DNA from: Pagrus major
Lineage: Eukaryota; Chordata; Actinopteri; Spariformes; Sparidae
Direction of reading: 5' to 3'
DNA: 64,000 nt
Assembly: GCF_040436345.1 (NCBI RefSeq)
Contig: NC_133236.1
Span: 11,958,443-12,022,442, forward strand
Positions 1-14,100 of the stretch are shown here, piece after piece (position 1 is the stretch's first letter; each line of letters starts with the position of its first letter). The notes under the pieces are model-generated. The model saw only the letters and a list, made by a program, of their open reading frames with translations. It was not told the DNA's origin and ran no database searches. A program made the position numbers and the translations under genes.

Positions 1-264
1 AAGAAACTGAAACAAGTCCAGTTGCCTACGATATAGCACTTAGAATTACCATGACTGGACGACTGAGAACTTTCATCCATAAGATTAATTGTAGTTTTTC
101 GCAAACCCAAATGTGCCAAGTAACACTTTTGATTTTCCGTCTTTAAATTTAAATAATAATCATTAAAGCTCAGATGCTTTTGAAGAACTGAGTCAATGTT
201 TGTTTGGGCTGCAGAAGAAGACAGTCCCTTTGTTCTGCCCAGTGTTTAAGCTCCATTTTAAGAC
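1..264. other. Region downstream of TTC13; no gene seen
   Basis: AT-rich, with no coding signal on either strand. It is either intergenic or a distal TTC13 3' UTR. Confidence 0.5.
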
Positions 265-270
265 TTTATT
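265..270 (-). terminator. Candidate polyadenylation signal of TTC13
   Basis: AATAAA on the minus strand, 32 bases past the TTC13 stop codon. This would make a very short 3' UTR; a more distal signal left of the window cannot be excluded. Confidence 0.4.
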
Positions 271-301
271 AACCCGACTCATCCACTGTGTAGAAGTCGT
301 G

Positions 302-3300
302 TTAGGACTTCTTTGGACAGTGTGAAGACGAGTCTGTGTTGAGAACCTCGATCATCGTTCTGGTCGACGGGAACGTCTCTGCTACGGATGGAAGACTCTG
401 GTACCAACCTGGCAGACTGTTGAGGAAGGAAAATTTAAAAAATGATCTCAGCCAAGAACAGCAAACAAAGAACGTGTTTTGTCTGATTACCTCTTGAGGT
501 TCATCCAGGTCTTTGCGGTTTTACTGAAGCTGTCTGGACTGGGTGTAGTCATGGCTTCAAAATCTACCAGCTGAAACAAGATTCGACAAGCAAACAGCAA
601 CTATGAAGCAAGAGTTTTACACATCTTAACATGATGCTTTTGGAAAATACTCTTTAGATGAAGATATCTGAGAATGCACTGTCCACATTGACTACACGTG
701 GTCCAGCCATGTACCATGTTTCCACTTGTTTAACTGCATTCTCTCATTTCATCCAAGTCAAAAGGTTTTATTCATTTTTTAAGATCCATTAATCACCAGA
801 CGCTCTTTAGTCGAGCAAACAGACACCTGGACATTTTGAGGACAGTCAAAAAGTATCCTGGCTGACTCAAGCTGAACTTTTAGAGACTTTGCCTCTCTCA
901 CACCTGATCAGTTTTCAGCGCTGCTTCGTTTCTGTCTGCTGTGATTTTGTTTCAAGAACAATATGTCTGCTAAGCAAGAGCAAAATAAGAGAGACCTTGA
1001 GTTAAGTGTTTTGCATTCTTTTTGGAGCCCTTTTCATGCATGGAATACATAAAATTGCTGGCTGTATCAAGCTATGCTATCAAATATCAGCTTTTAGTCC
1101 AAGTGCCTTTTATGTGAATGTTTCTTATTCAGATAGGACAGCACAATTACAGTAAGAGCCATGAAAGAGCCAGATACCTGGCACCTGATACGTGTGAGAA
1201 AGCAACAACACAGTGACGAGTTAAAAAGTTTAATAATTAAAAGAAATGTGGGTGTTTTGTGTTCTGATCAGACATTAAGTTAGAGCTAGGGTTCACATTA
1301 CCATTCTAACATGCAAGAGAATGCAGGAGGTGCATTCCTGTTTACCTTTCCTTTCGGGATCCTGCCGATGACCTCTTTCCCACTGGCCATCAGTGCTCCC
1401 ATCACGACTGAGTACGCCACCACACTGAGCAGAAGCAGAGCAGACAAACACTCTTACACACTAGTATCACGATTTGAATGAGAACTTTGCCAGTTTACGT
1501 CTCAAACTTCTCGCCTTAAATGTTATCAGAGACATATTTTTAGCATACTGATCTGGATGACTAAGAACCTTCAGCAATATTTTAGCTGCAATAAACCTTG
1601 TTTGTAGGAATCAGTAGTCTTACTGTTTCCTGTGTCAAAACGAACTCCAAGCGAAAACCCAGCACCGCACAGCTGCAGTATGTCAACTATCAGTGGGAGT
1701 GTTTTGTTTATTTGTCAAAACAAAAGAGAATAAAACAGCCCCTTTTTCTGTTTTCTCTGGTCACGTTGCGCCAATTTCAAAATAATTAGCATCTATTATT
1801 TGCGAGACAGCCCAGTTTTATGCAAGAGCCATCTTTCCAGCGGTGAAATACTTCTTTAAGTCCAAACTTTGCTCTAGGATGTCTCTGCTCTCTGGGATTT
1901 AGAGGTTTCCTCTCCTAAGACTTGTCGGAAACTCAATCTGGAGGAGAGAGAAGCTTCCTCAAGAAATATGAAACACTTTCATTACCTAAAATCCACAAGA
2001 TTCAAGGACCACTAGCTGCCAATAAACCTGCTGAAATTCTCTAAACGTTAATATAGCATTGTATATTTCCAGTAATGTTTTTCACGTTGTACTGTGCGCC
2101 AAATGTCAACTGTTAGCTACAATGACAGTTGCATAGTAGACTTGTCCCAGCACATCACAGAGGAACACAAATTCCCCTTCTGCTATGTGTTATGAGAAGA
2201 CAAAAATATCTAACGTTACACCTGCGGGCTGTTTCAACTTTTTAATTACCTGGACTGTTTTTTGTCAACTGAAGGCATGCTGTTCTTCGGCCATAAATTA
2301 GCTCAGGTTATTTAGAGGTTTCCTGTCCTGAAAGTTGTCGGAAACTCAATGTGGAGGAGAGAGAAGCTTCCTCAAGAAATATGAAACATGTTTGACTTTC
2401 ATTACCTAAAATCTGCAAGTTCAAGGACCACTGGCTGCCAAAACAGCTGCTGATTTTTTTCTAAATGTTATTATTGTAATGTACACGTTTCCAGTAATGT
2501 TTTTCACATTGCACTGTGCTCCTGTGTCCATGTTGTGTGGTGCGCCAGTCTTTTAGTGTCAGCTGTTTTTAGTCATACGTTTTTAAGAAGAGTTTTTATG
2601 TAAGCTACAATGAGGAACACAAATTCACTTTTGAATTGATGAGAATATTTAAAGTTACAAGTTGTTTAGACTTTTAAATTACCTGGACCCTCTTGAGAGG
2701 GGCATGAGGTTGCAGAAGTAATAAACCAAGGAGAGGATCAGGTTACACACAGCATCTGCATCCTGAAAGGACAAAGATCATCATATGTATCATATGCATG
2801 TCGTCCATTTTTAAAATATTTTCACTGTGTCTTTGTTTTTGTTCAGTTTATCCAGTGAGGGTGAAAGCAGAGAGGGCTGCAGACAAAATGAAAAGAACCA
2901 TGAGTCAAAACACAAAAGAGGTTATTCATATTGTTCAGGTATCTGTTTCAGGTCAGAGCCAAAACCTCGTCTGGCTGTTACAACAAAAGGAGCATTGTTG
3001 GCTGCTATCACAGCAATCAGCATAGATCACGTAACAATAACAAAAGGTGAACCACGGATGCACAGACAGACCCTCCTGGTTTGATAATATCAAAGTCTAA
3101 AAATGTATTTTTTACTGCAGTTAGTCTGAAAGCGATTTACAGCATGCAGCTGGAAAATACATTCTGCTACAATCCTGAAAAATGATGAATGAAATAATGA
3201 AATTATTGTGATATCCTCCAGAGATTTCATTAAATCCCTCCCTAGTTTGCCTGTCTAGAAAACTGTAATCTGCAATATTTTTATATAATATAAAATATCT

Positions 3301-5121
3301 AATATTCTATAATAGAGAGAAACTGAGGACAGAATTTAAATTTAAAATGTGTAGATTGTTGACAGATGCTGCTGAGGGGGAACTGCTGCGCTGACAGACG
3401 ACTTGAAGTGAGATAAATATGTTACATGTGTTGAAACTGTTGGCTGCTAAGCCAAGTTCACTAGTTTTCTGTGCACAAGTTTTGAGAGTAATTAAAAGCC
3501 ACAGAGGAATTTCTGCTTTTTATCAGTCTTTTGCCTGTTTTTTGATGCAGCTGACACAACTGAGCAATATATTGATTAACAGGGAAAAATAAAAGGCCCG
3601 AAAAATATCAGTTATCGGCAGGTATTGAAATTATAGCCAATAAATGGAGCCGATAATACAAAGCCAAATAAACTTGCTTTCGTTCGATTAACAAGTGCAG
3701 CATCTACACACTTTGGTAGAGTAGGTGGCGGTATGCACCTTTAAAGTTAATAAATCAACACAAGAAGAGGAAGAAAAACTAAAATGTGAAAGTAACAGTT
3801 ATCTTATTGGTATTGGCCGTGAGAAGCAGGTAATTATTAGTTGTCAGTGTCGCCTGAAAAAAATCCATATCGTGCATCCCTATAAAATGTCAATATTAAA
3901 TATGACTATCACTCTTTACTAAAAGTGTCTTGTTTTCTTTAACCAACAGTCCAGAACTCAAAGATATTCAATTTACAGTCATATAAAAGTGAGAAAAGCA
4001 GAAAATCCTCATATTTGAGAAGCTAAAAACAGAGAACATTTGTCATCTTTGCTTGCTAAATGACTTTACCACTTTCAATCAGTTGACACATAAATGAATC
4101 AACTAATTCTTTAAGCTTTACAACCATCTGTCACATTTTATTTACAGAGGTTTAGAGTGAACCTTCTCTAATCTAGATAATATATTTATTGTTTCATTTC
4201 ATAACATAAATCATTGTATTGAAAATTCTTCTGCTTTCTATTATGTGTGGAATGCCGAGGTTGTGCCAAAACAAAACAAAAAAACAAAATGTTTCCCGTT
4301 AACTGCAGAGATAAATCTTACCCCGAGTTCAGTAGACAGCATTAATGCCTTTCCTTTGGCGGTGAGGTCTTTGTAGATTGACTCCACCTCTGACTGGTAC
4401 TGCTGCGTCCGCTCTTCTGTCGTCTGAGTCTCTACTGAGAATAACATGTTGCCCACCCTGAACACAGAAGACAGCTGAGTCAAGTGGGAATTAGCACTCC
4501 ATCTTCTTCGTCTTGTCATCATAGGCTAAACAAACTGGAAACATGCTGCATAACTGACACCAAGTCAACTGTCACACTGTCACTGTCTGATTTAAAAATA
4601 ATTAAGTAAGTAAAGTTTATTTATTATAACACATTTAACAGAGGAACAAAAATGATTACAAACAAGACTATAAAAACAGCAAAAGAAACAAACAAAACCA
4701 AAATTTACATATTTGAGTGTCCTTCAACTCTCCCGCACTTTATCTTCTTATTTAGGATATTTTATTGTTCGTACGTATATTTTACATTTAACTGTTTATT
4801 CAAGACTGGACAAAAGTGTTGTTCTATTCTTATATTTAATCCAAATGATAGAGAAAATATCAGCTATCATTTTTACCTGACACATGTTGGTATTTTCTCC
4901 TTTAAAAAAAATATAGGTTGACAACTTAAATAAACTGCTGTAACAAGACAAAAAGCAGACCGTCCATTACGTTACATTCACTTGACAGACGCTGTACCTG
5001 TCTCCAGTGATGGTGATGGTAAAACCGTCGTACTCTTTCCCAGGATCCTTCATGCTCGGCACTTTGGAGTTGACCGTGAAGCCATCTCTGGTTTTACTGT
5101 TGAACTGCTTCACGAAATAAA

Positions 5122-5157
<36 letters not shown>

Positions 5158-8100
5158 ACCAACTGGGGTTTTCACTGCTGAACGACCATGAGACATCAAC
5201 ACAACCATAAAAATAACTGGATGTTGTGCTGCTACAAAAGTTTACTACAGTAAAACATTTGACATTATAAACGCAATGTCGGGCTTTACAGCTCTTTTTT
5301 GGAACTCGGAACAAACAGAAGCTGATTAAACAATCTCAACTTAAAAAAATCTATTTACATTTTTCTTTAGCTAGTTTTCCTGTTTTCCGTCCTTACCTTC
5401 ATTATAGGAAGCAGGTCTTCTACTTTATTCACATTTTCAAGCGCCTGACGGACCTCTAAGAGTCCTCTCGGGTTGTACGCCCTGAGAAAACAAGAATTTG
5501 TTAGCTAAAGAAGCGGCAGAAAAGTGAGAAAGTATTCATATATAAAATATTCAGATAGATAAGCAGCAGACAGTAGGTAAGCATATAAACATAAATGCTG
5601 TCAAATTACTGAGTGAGACATGCTACTATGCAGGTAACACTGAGTTCAGGCTAGGCTCATCTGTGCTAGCTTTAAGGAAAATGTAGAGATTTTCAATTCA
5701 TGCAAAAAGTTTCAGAAAGGAAAGAATTGAAAACATTGCAGCAACTCAAGCAGTGTAATACGTGTGTTTTAAGTCATGGAAGAGAGTAACTCAATGATGT
5801 GTAATTTACCCATGGTACACCAGTATTCTGTCTTTGATGAAGTCGAGGATGTTGTCAAAGTATGCCAGGTATCTGATGTTGATAATCTGTCCCCTGAGGG
5901 AAAAAGAAAAAAAAAAGTATTTCAATTAACTACCAAAAAAAAATAAATTCTGCCTTTTTTTAATCTCTGAAAAGTACTTTGAGTGAATATCAGGACCAAG
6001 GCTAGTGGGTTATATAACAAGGGATCTAAATAAATGGTTTAGCACTACAAAGCTGAGAAAAACCCTGAAGCGAGGCCACATGGAAATTCAAGCAGCTCAT
6101 GAGGCTGATGTGTCTGACACCGTCCTCCAGTCCAAGTTGTTACCTGATGAGGTTGATGTGATTGTTGAAGCCTCGACTGAGACTCCTGGCGGGCATCTGG
6201 TCTAACCACAGAACTGGCTGGTCTGGATCTGCAATCCTGTGAGCACAGTGGAGAAGTCTGTTCAGTCTGTTTAGTCTGTCAACACTGAAATCTAATTAGC
6301 CGTCGACCAAAGACTCTCTGATGGAACGTGAGTTGTCTTCTTTGGTTGGAAGGACAGAAGGAAAGTTTACTTCGTTCTGTGTCTGTTTGTTTAGTTTTCT
6401 GCTATAAGCAAACACGATGTGTAAACAGAAGTGATTAAATCTTAGAGTTTACAGATTTCAGTGACTGACTTCTCAGTTCGCTTTGCTGTAATTTAGGCAC
6501 ATGAGGTCATAGCTGAATATGAGCTTCACTCTTGACTTTAGTTAGTTATGAGGAGTAAGCATGGTGTTGGTGGCTATCACATATCAACATCTGTCTTCTT
6601 CTTATATCTGTCCTCCCCTGTGTTTTAGGGTTATTTCCTGAAGATGATTAGGATTCTGCAGTTGCTCCTGAGCTGCACTCCATTTTTCTTACAATAAAGA
6701 CACAATTTTCAGGTCACTGTTCTCACAGCGTGTCTACAGACATCAGACACTTAAATTCAATGCTTTTAAGACTTTTTCAAGGTCATTTTTAACCAAATTT
6801 AAGACAGATTGATAATCTTTTTTCTTAAATCAGGCACTGCAGGTAAGTATAATGATATGTAGTATATACAGTATGTGGTCCAGTCCAGAGGAGGGACTTA
6901 TGTAGGAATGTGGTTCTTAGAGTGAGGTTAATCTACATTTTGCCAACAGGTAAGTGCAAGTTTAAAGTACAAAGACAGTTTTAGGTAGGTTTAAAGATTG
7001 GTAACATTAGAAATATGGACTTATTTTGACAAAATACATTCAAAAACGGAAAGATGTAATTAGATAAAATGCTTTTGACAATCTAGACCTTAAAAATTCA
7101 TTTTTATAAAATTTAATTCAAGACATTTTAAAAGACATGCAGACATTGCATGCCTGCAGGCTTGTCTCATCTAGCCAAAACATACTTAAACATAACAGTA
7201 ACTCAATCTAAATCCACTTTGTTGAGTTGTTAAATTATGTTTATAATTACTTTATTATATTTTATTACACCACAGATTAGTTGCCACTGCTGAAAGTCCA
7301 AAGGGATAAAGGTAGCACACACACCCTTCTTCAGAACAGAGTTGACAAATCTCAATTTCACCAGTTTATTCTGACCATGTCAAACAACATGTTAGTGTTT
7401 CAACCTAGTGGCCTTCATCAGAGAATGCAGAGAGTTTGCATGTTGTTTGTCAGCTCTGTCCTGAAGAAGTGTGTGCTTCCTTTATCCCTTTGGATGTTCA
7501 GCGGTTACAAAATTTGACTGTGGTTTAGCACCAGTATATAAAAAACACTGGGAAGGTGCATCCTTCTCAAAGTTTAACTACAGACTAGTTTACTTTTTCC
7601 AAAGAAAATCTAGTAACTCTTTCCTCTATACCCCAAAACATCTGTGAAAAATCTATAACACCATGTTCTTGATTTATGTCATGTTCACCCTCCATCCCTG
7701 ATGTATAAATCTTTGTATTTGTGAGGGGTTATTCAAGCTAAAAAGGGGTGTTCCAGTTTCTCAAAAATTCCTCACCTCCTCCATTTAACAGCTATGTCGA
7801 ACATGTCTCTCCACTGCATTTGTCTGGTCTTGCCGTTGACTCGTACTTTAGAGTTGCTCCACGTCCGATGCATAGCCTGCATCACCTCCAGGGTTGCTAA
7901 ACCCATGGCTGAAAAAAGCACAAATAACTCTTACTCCTACTGCTCATGTTACAAATTATCAGAAGAGCCTCAGAATGTATCAGTGGTACCTCTGTGTATT
8001 CTCCTGTTGGGTAAGAAACCAGGAGTGTCGTATTGCATTAGCGCCCCCAAGTGGTCAGCTGTGCAGATCAGCTTTTGGACTTCACTGCTGTAGCTGTCAA

Positions 8101-11100
8101 AATTTTGAGGCAGCACGTCTCTGAAAACCACAAATACAGGAAGACATGAAGGAGGAACTTTGTCAAAGCTTTCATGAAGTCTGCAGTCTTTTTTTTTTTC
8201 TGGTCCATGTAGAGGGTCCCTGCCAACCTTTTGAGATGTCTTTGTAAAACAGAAGAAACTATTTTCACTATAAAAACATCTGCTGAAGAACAATGGAGCT
8301 CTCATGACATCTGAAAAGATGAAAGATAAAAACCCTGCTTTCAGAACTTTCAGCTCAGAAAATTGTGGTTGTGATGGATCTAATATCTCAGATTTCCTGA
8401 TGATGACAGGTGAAGTGTAGGACACCCTGTATTAACTTCAAATACCAAGAAACTATGAATGCTATCTGTTTGACAGTATTATGTTAAAGCCCACATATAT
8501 AACAATAACTACAGTTATGCTTTAATCTCAGAGAAATATCTGCAGGGACAAGGACAGCTACAGTTACGATCAAAGTTGTGGCTCCAGGTGTGAATCAGCT
8601 GAAACGGACCCATCAAACTTACTTGATATGAGGCTGCAGGCCTGGCTGTTCTTCATAGTCTTCTATTAGAAAAGGCAGGTTTTTGGCCCAGTGGTTCTTA
8701 AAGTTCCCTGGTAAGTCCTGGTCCACGTTGTACTCTGCTACCGGGATATCAAGGTGGGAGTGCAGGTAGCGAGAGTACTCTGGTGGAAAAACAAGGTGGG
8801 GCGAAGCAGAGAGAGAACATAAGATATAATATAAATGAGCAGTACTGATTTATTTATTTTTTTTTGATATTTTAGCTTATCTGACCTGAAAAAAGCAGTA
8901 TGCTCAAGTTTATAAAATAAGGCATAACTTTAAGCGATGCAATTTACTTTTTATGTCGGGCTGTTCCTTTTTTTAACAAATGGACACTGTACAATATTTA
9001 CATAAAATAAAGTTTCTTCAAAATATAGAATATTGGATCATGACGCTATTTTAAACATAGAATTTGAACGTTTTTAGTTTTCTGATTAACAGGATTTTTC
9101 TTTCTTTCTATCTTCTGTGTGTATATCTTTTGATCTGGTTGATGAGCTGCTGCATAAAATTGCCCTTAAATAATAATAAAGACAGGTAGAATACTGAACA
9201 AACTTTTAAATCATACACATACTGTGTAACAATGATTCATGACATTTGAATAATCCAGCGTAAGTATATATCGTCCTACTTTAGTTGACATAGAAATCGA
9301 TATTCATGCAAATATCAAACACATTTCAAATTCATTATTATGTGGTTCTCACCGAGAAGCAATTTATCTTTTTTATTTTATTCAACAAATAACACAAAGA
9401 TCTTGAGCTAAAACCCCACTCATGCTGTTATTAACAGTATAATTAATTATTTACAGTACTTTCCGTAGGTGATATGAAAGAATTTCGATAGAGTAGATGG
9501 CTCTCAATTACGGCTGCACCATGTGGTAAAAAAAAAAGAAAAGAAATCATATTATCATTATTTATTTTTTAAAGTTTTTTTTTATCACGATATGATTAAT
9601 GATTAGTGGGAATGATAATTCACGCATCACAACTGTTATTTTCATTGAAAAAACTATTAAAGTCACGATGTGTATGATTTGTTATGGTCTGTTTTCTAAC
9701 ATCTGGTGAATAAGATTTGTAGTTCAGGGCATCTCTGTAGCACTACAGTGAAAAAAAGCTATTACAATTTGGATATTGGACTTGGCCACACATGCAATTT
9801 TGATAATATTTCAATTAACTGTGCAGCCCTACTCTTGATAGTTAACTTGCATATGGCTCACTATTAAAATTAAAAAGATTATAAAAACGACATCCACATC
9901 CCTATACCCAATGGGATGGGTCTCGATGACAAAACACCAGGTAAAGTTGTAAAAGAAAGAGATGAGCACATTAAAAAGTAATGTTTTTCTACATTTTTGG
10001 TCTTGGTCTTCTATGCATGTGTTCATGTGTGTGCATGCAGGGAGACCAACCTCTGAGGTATTTCACTTTGAGGTATTCAGAGCTGGCCTTCTGTCCCAGC
10101 AGAGGGTCGTTCAACATGACTTTAGTCTGAGCTTTGATGCCCTCGTAGAACTGTCCCATCGCCACGTGACTTAACCCCTTCATGTACTGACACACCTCGT
10201 TGTAGGGCTCCAACTGAAGACACCTCTGGAGGACGGATGGGAGGAGAGGGAAAGGTGAGAGAAATTCAAATGGACCAAAAAGAAGGGCTGGCTGGACAGA
10301 CAGCTGGAGCTATTACACAGTGTAATAGTTGATGAACCGGTGGATGCTACAATTTTTTTGTATTACTAACTGCTATTGAAATAAAATTTGACTAATAAGG
10401 AAAAAAAACATAAGATGAGACTGTTTAATTTGACTGTGGATACCTTAAAGTTGCCTATGGCCTCCTGCAGCGAGCCGTGGTGGTACAGCATCATGCCTCG
10501 GAGCTGGAGAGACTGGATGTGGTTCTGGTTCAACATGAGGGCTTTCTGGAAGCTCTCCATTGCTGACTCAAAATCCCCCAGCTCTCTGGAAAGAGGAAGA
10601 AGAGATACAAAGAGAGCAACAGTAGACATGTGGTTAGGCAGACAGAGGGGAAAGGTACGACTCTCAATTCCTCAAATACAAACAAACATACTTCGTTCAT
10701 TGTCGGGGGAAAAAACCATACGAATAACACAAACTGGCAGTACCTGTAGGCCTGTCCGAGGCTCTTATAGGCATCTATGAAGTCAGATTTCAACTTCAGG
10801 GCCTCTTTGAATGTCTCAATGGCTTCCTGACAAAGAAAAACAGAGTTGACGACCCAGGGTTAACAGGAAGTTGCAATAGGGAACAGGAGGATTAACCTAA
10901 ACTTCTGACTCAGCAGATGGTTCAGACCTTGTATGAGATATATTCAGACAAATTATAGTTCACAATGTGACTCATATGTGCCTCAAGTGACCACTTCTGA
11001 TAGGATCTTGATTCTATGCTCACATTTGATATAATCTGAGGGAAACTACACTGAGAAAATAACAGTTTGTTGTTGGCCATACGGATAAAGATATAACAGT

Positions 11101-14100
11101 CCATCTGGTACCTTCTCTTCAGCAGAGACTTAAAAAACATGAATTGTTTGGCAAATACAAATCAGCTGTGTTTGGGATATTTCAATCTGTAGCAGATGTA
11201 CTGGAGATACTGAAGAGATGCCAGACACTTTTACTTAACTTGTCCTGAGTATCACAACTTTCTCTTGAGTTTTTATGTTGGCTTTGACCTTTTGCTCTTT
11301 GTCTTATAGAACAACAGTATCACAGTAGCTTGTTCATAGATTTGTTGGCTTACATGTGCAGTTTTTTAATGTATGATGATAAAACTAAAAACTGTAATTC
11401 AGACTGTTTGGCCCCTGAGCAAGGGCCTAACACAAACTGCTTAACACCTGGAACATATGACATCAATTTTCAGCATTTTCTTGACTCAGAAGCTGCAACT
11501 GGTTGCTAAAGGGGAGAGCAACTGTAGCAACAAAGTAAACTATAGCAAACAGGATATTGGCGAAGCCTGTGGTGTCACAAGCATGTCAACAGGAGTTCCA
11601 CACTGCGGGTTTAAAGTCAGACAAGTGCTCTTTGAGATCTGACTAAGTTAACTAAGTTAGAGAATAATCAACTTTAACCAAAAATCTCCAGCTAAACAAG
11701 ATCAAGAGTCTACAGAGATGTTAGTGGCTCTGTGAGGCTGTGCTTAAGCAAAATGCTCACCACCAAACCACAATACTGGCATGGTGATGTTTTGCAGCAA
11801 CAAAACAACCCTGTTCACCACCTTGTTAACCACCACTGCTAATGAGCACTAAACACAGAGGAGAGTTGCTGAGGTTGATGGGAACGTCATTACTTTTGCA
11901 GGTATTTGGTCATAAATCAAAGTATTTGACTTTTAAATGTTTTACCTGATGATGGCTCATGGATATTTCAAAAGGAAAAGTCAGGGGATCACCAGAGTCA
12001 TTAGAATAAATAATCCTGGGACCATGTCTGCACAAAATCTAGTGGCAATCCATAAAGAAGTAGTTGACATATTTAATGGAGAAAGTAAAAACTTTCTGGC
12101 CTGCTGGTGACATTAAAAGAAAATGTAAAAATTTCATGGCTATCCCTCCGCTAGTTGTTGACATATTTGAACTGAAGAGTCGACCTACAGACCAATCAAT
12201 AGAGCCATGCTGCTAGAATAGCCAAAAAACATCAAAACATCACATATAAGAACTTGAGATCACTTCACATTTTTGCCATAGCACAAAACTGCAGTATTTG
12301 ATTATTTACCCACTAGAAACTCTCTCCATATAGCAGTCGAGAAGAATGTTTAGTGTAAATGGAATAAAATGGAACAAGGTCAGGAGACAAAGGGCGTATT
12401 TCACACTACTTTCCTTTCTCACAGACCTGAACTGATAAAAAGCAGATTGTGCAATGTTGACTTTGTTTCCACGAGGACTCGCTGTTGCAGATTCCACTAT
12501 CATGAAACAGTACTCAAGTCCAACTCTCACACCCAGAGTACATCATACTTATGATCAGAGAAACAAGTGTTTTTCAGTATGTTCACAGTGTTGTTGTTTT
12601 ACAGTGAGCTGCCTGTGGGTGCTGCTCAGGGATTCCCCCAGGAAACTGGTTAGAAAAGAGTTAAAAGAGGTGTTAAAAGCAGCAAAAACCCCCTCATACA
12701 CACATGTGACTGGATGAAACGCAGCAACTGAAGGAGCTTTGCAGATAAGCCTTGCAGATTAAACAGCTGCAGACGCTGCTCTGCACTTAATCTGACATCA
12801 ATTTATCAAAGTGTGAAAAACATTGCGAATGTCTCGAACCAGACCTTGACGACTACAAAACAGCAACATAAATAACTGTTGAGCGATATGTATTTAGAAT
12901 ATTAACTTCTTTCACGGTGGAGCAATGGGTTTTGTTCTATTTGAGTTGCTGCAGTGATTAAAAGTACAAGTATTAAGTATTTTAATCAAAGGAGTAAATG
13001 CACAGACAGAGCTGAGCAGTCAGGTATTAAGCTGGCAGGCCTAGCACTGAACACTGAAGCATTGAACCCTCTGCTTTGTTATCAGTTTACTACATGGACA
13101 GACTACCTCTGCAACAAACAGATACCAAAACCTCTGGTGTGAAATGCTGTAAACTCTTCCTACTAAGAGAGGTCTGTTCAAAAGACTCACTGTGATGTTT
13201 CCCAAGAGCCGGCTGTTCTATCTGCTTTGCAGCTGCTTAATTAGGATTTAGATCAACAGATGTAAATCACATATAGGCTCCCTCATTCAGACTTCCTGAA
13301 CTTGTCCCACACTATCCTCTAAATAGACTTCTGTGTCCGTGTTTGGAATACCATTTAAACCCTCCACCCTAACAGCAATCTTTGGTGTGGTCAAAGGAGA
13401 CTTATCTGTATTAACAACAAGCTAATTTAGTGGCTTTCACTTATATTGAGGCCAGACTCCTAATGGAAGCAAGATTCAGTGGATTAGAGGTCTCATGCAC
13501 TTTCTATAAAAAATAAAATAAAGTATACTCTTAGAGGCTCAAGTGGCAGGTTCTATTATTTATGGCAGCCATTTTTATCTTATGTAGACAGTTGGTCTCT
13601 TGTTGGACTGTACAAGCTCCATGAAGCCTGGACTCATTTGGATGGATGATTTATGATTATTTACTCCTGCATTTATTTCTCATTGTTAATTTTGTTTACT
13701 TTAATTATGACCACTAAGATTATGATTTGTATTGCTCTCTGAAAAGTTTTTCCTTTTCCATCAGGTTTTTGTCTGAAACAGCACCGTTGATGTCCTCTGC
13801 ACTATTTTGTTCTATATGCAAAAGCTATTGATAAGGTTTTTATTTAAAAAAGACAATTGGAAAAAAGTAACTAAGATTGCATAAAATAAGAATTCAACAC
13901 CATGAGCTTTGGTCTAGTAGTTCATGTTCTTACTGATAATGTATATCAATCTCTTTATCTAATTTTAACCTTTTCCATATGCATTAATTCTACATGTTGT
14001 AAACAAAGAATAAGTTCGTTTTTTATCATTTCCAACATGAAATACCAGAGTTTTCAGAAAGAGCTGGATTGGTTTAAAGTGACTCTCACAAAATATCCCT

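Noticed and set aside
4967-5314. Minus-strand frame with Cys-Val repeats
   Set aside because: The real coding part is only TTC13 exon 18 (4998-5107); the rest is intron and CA repeat.
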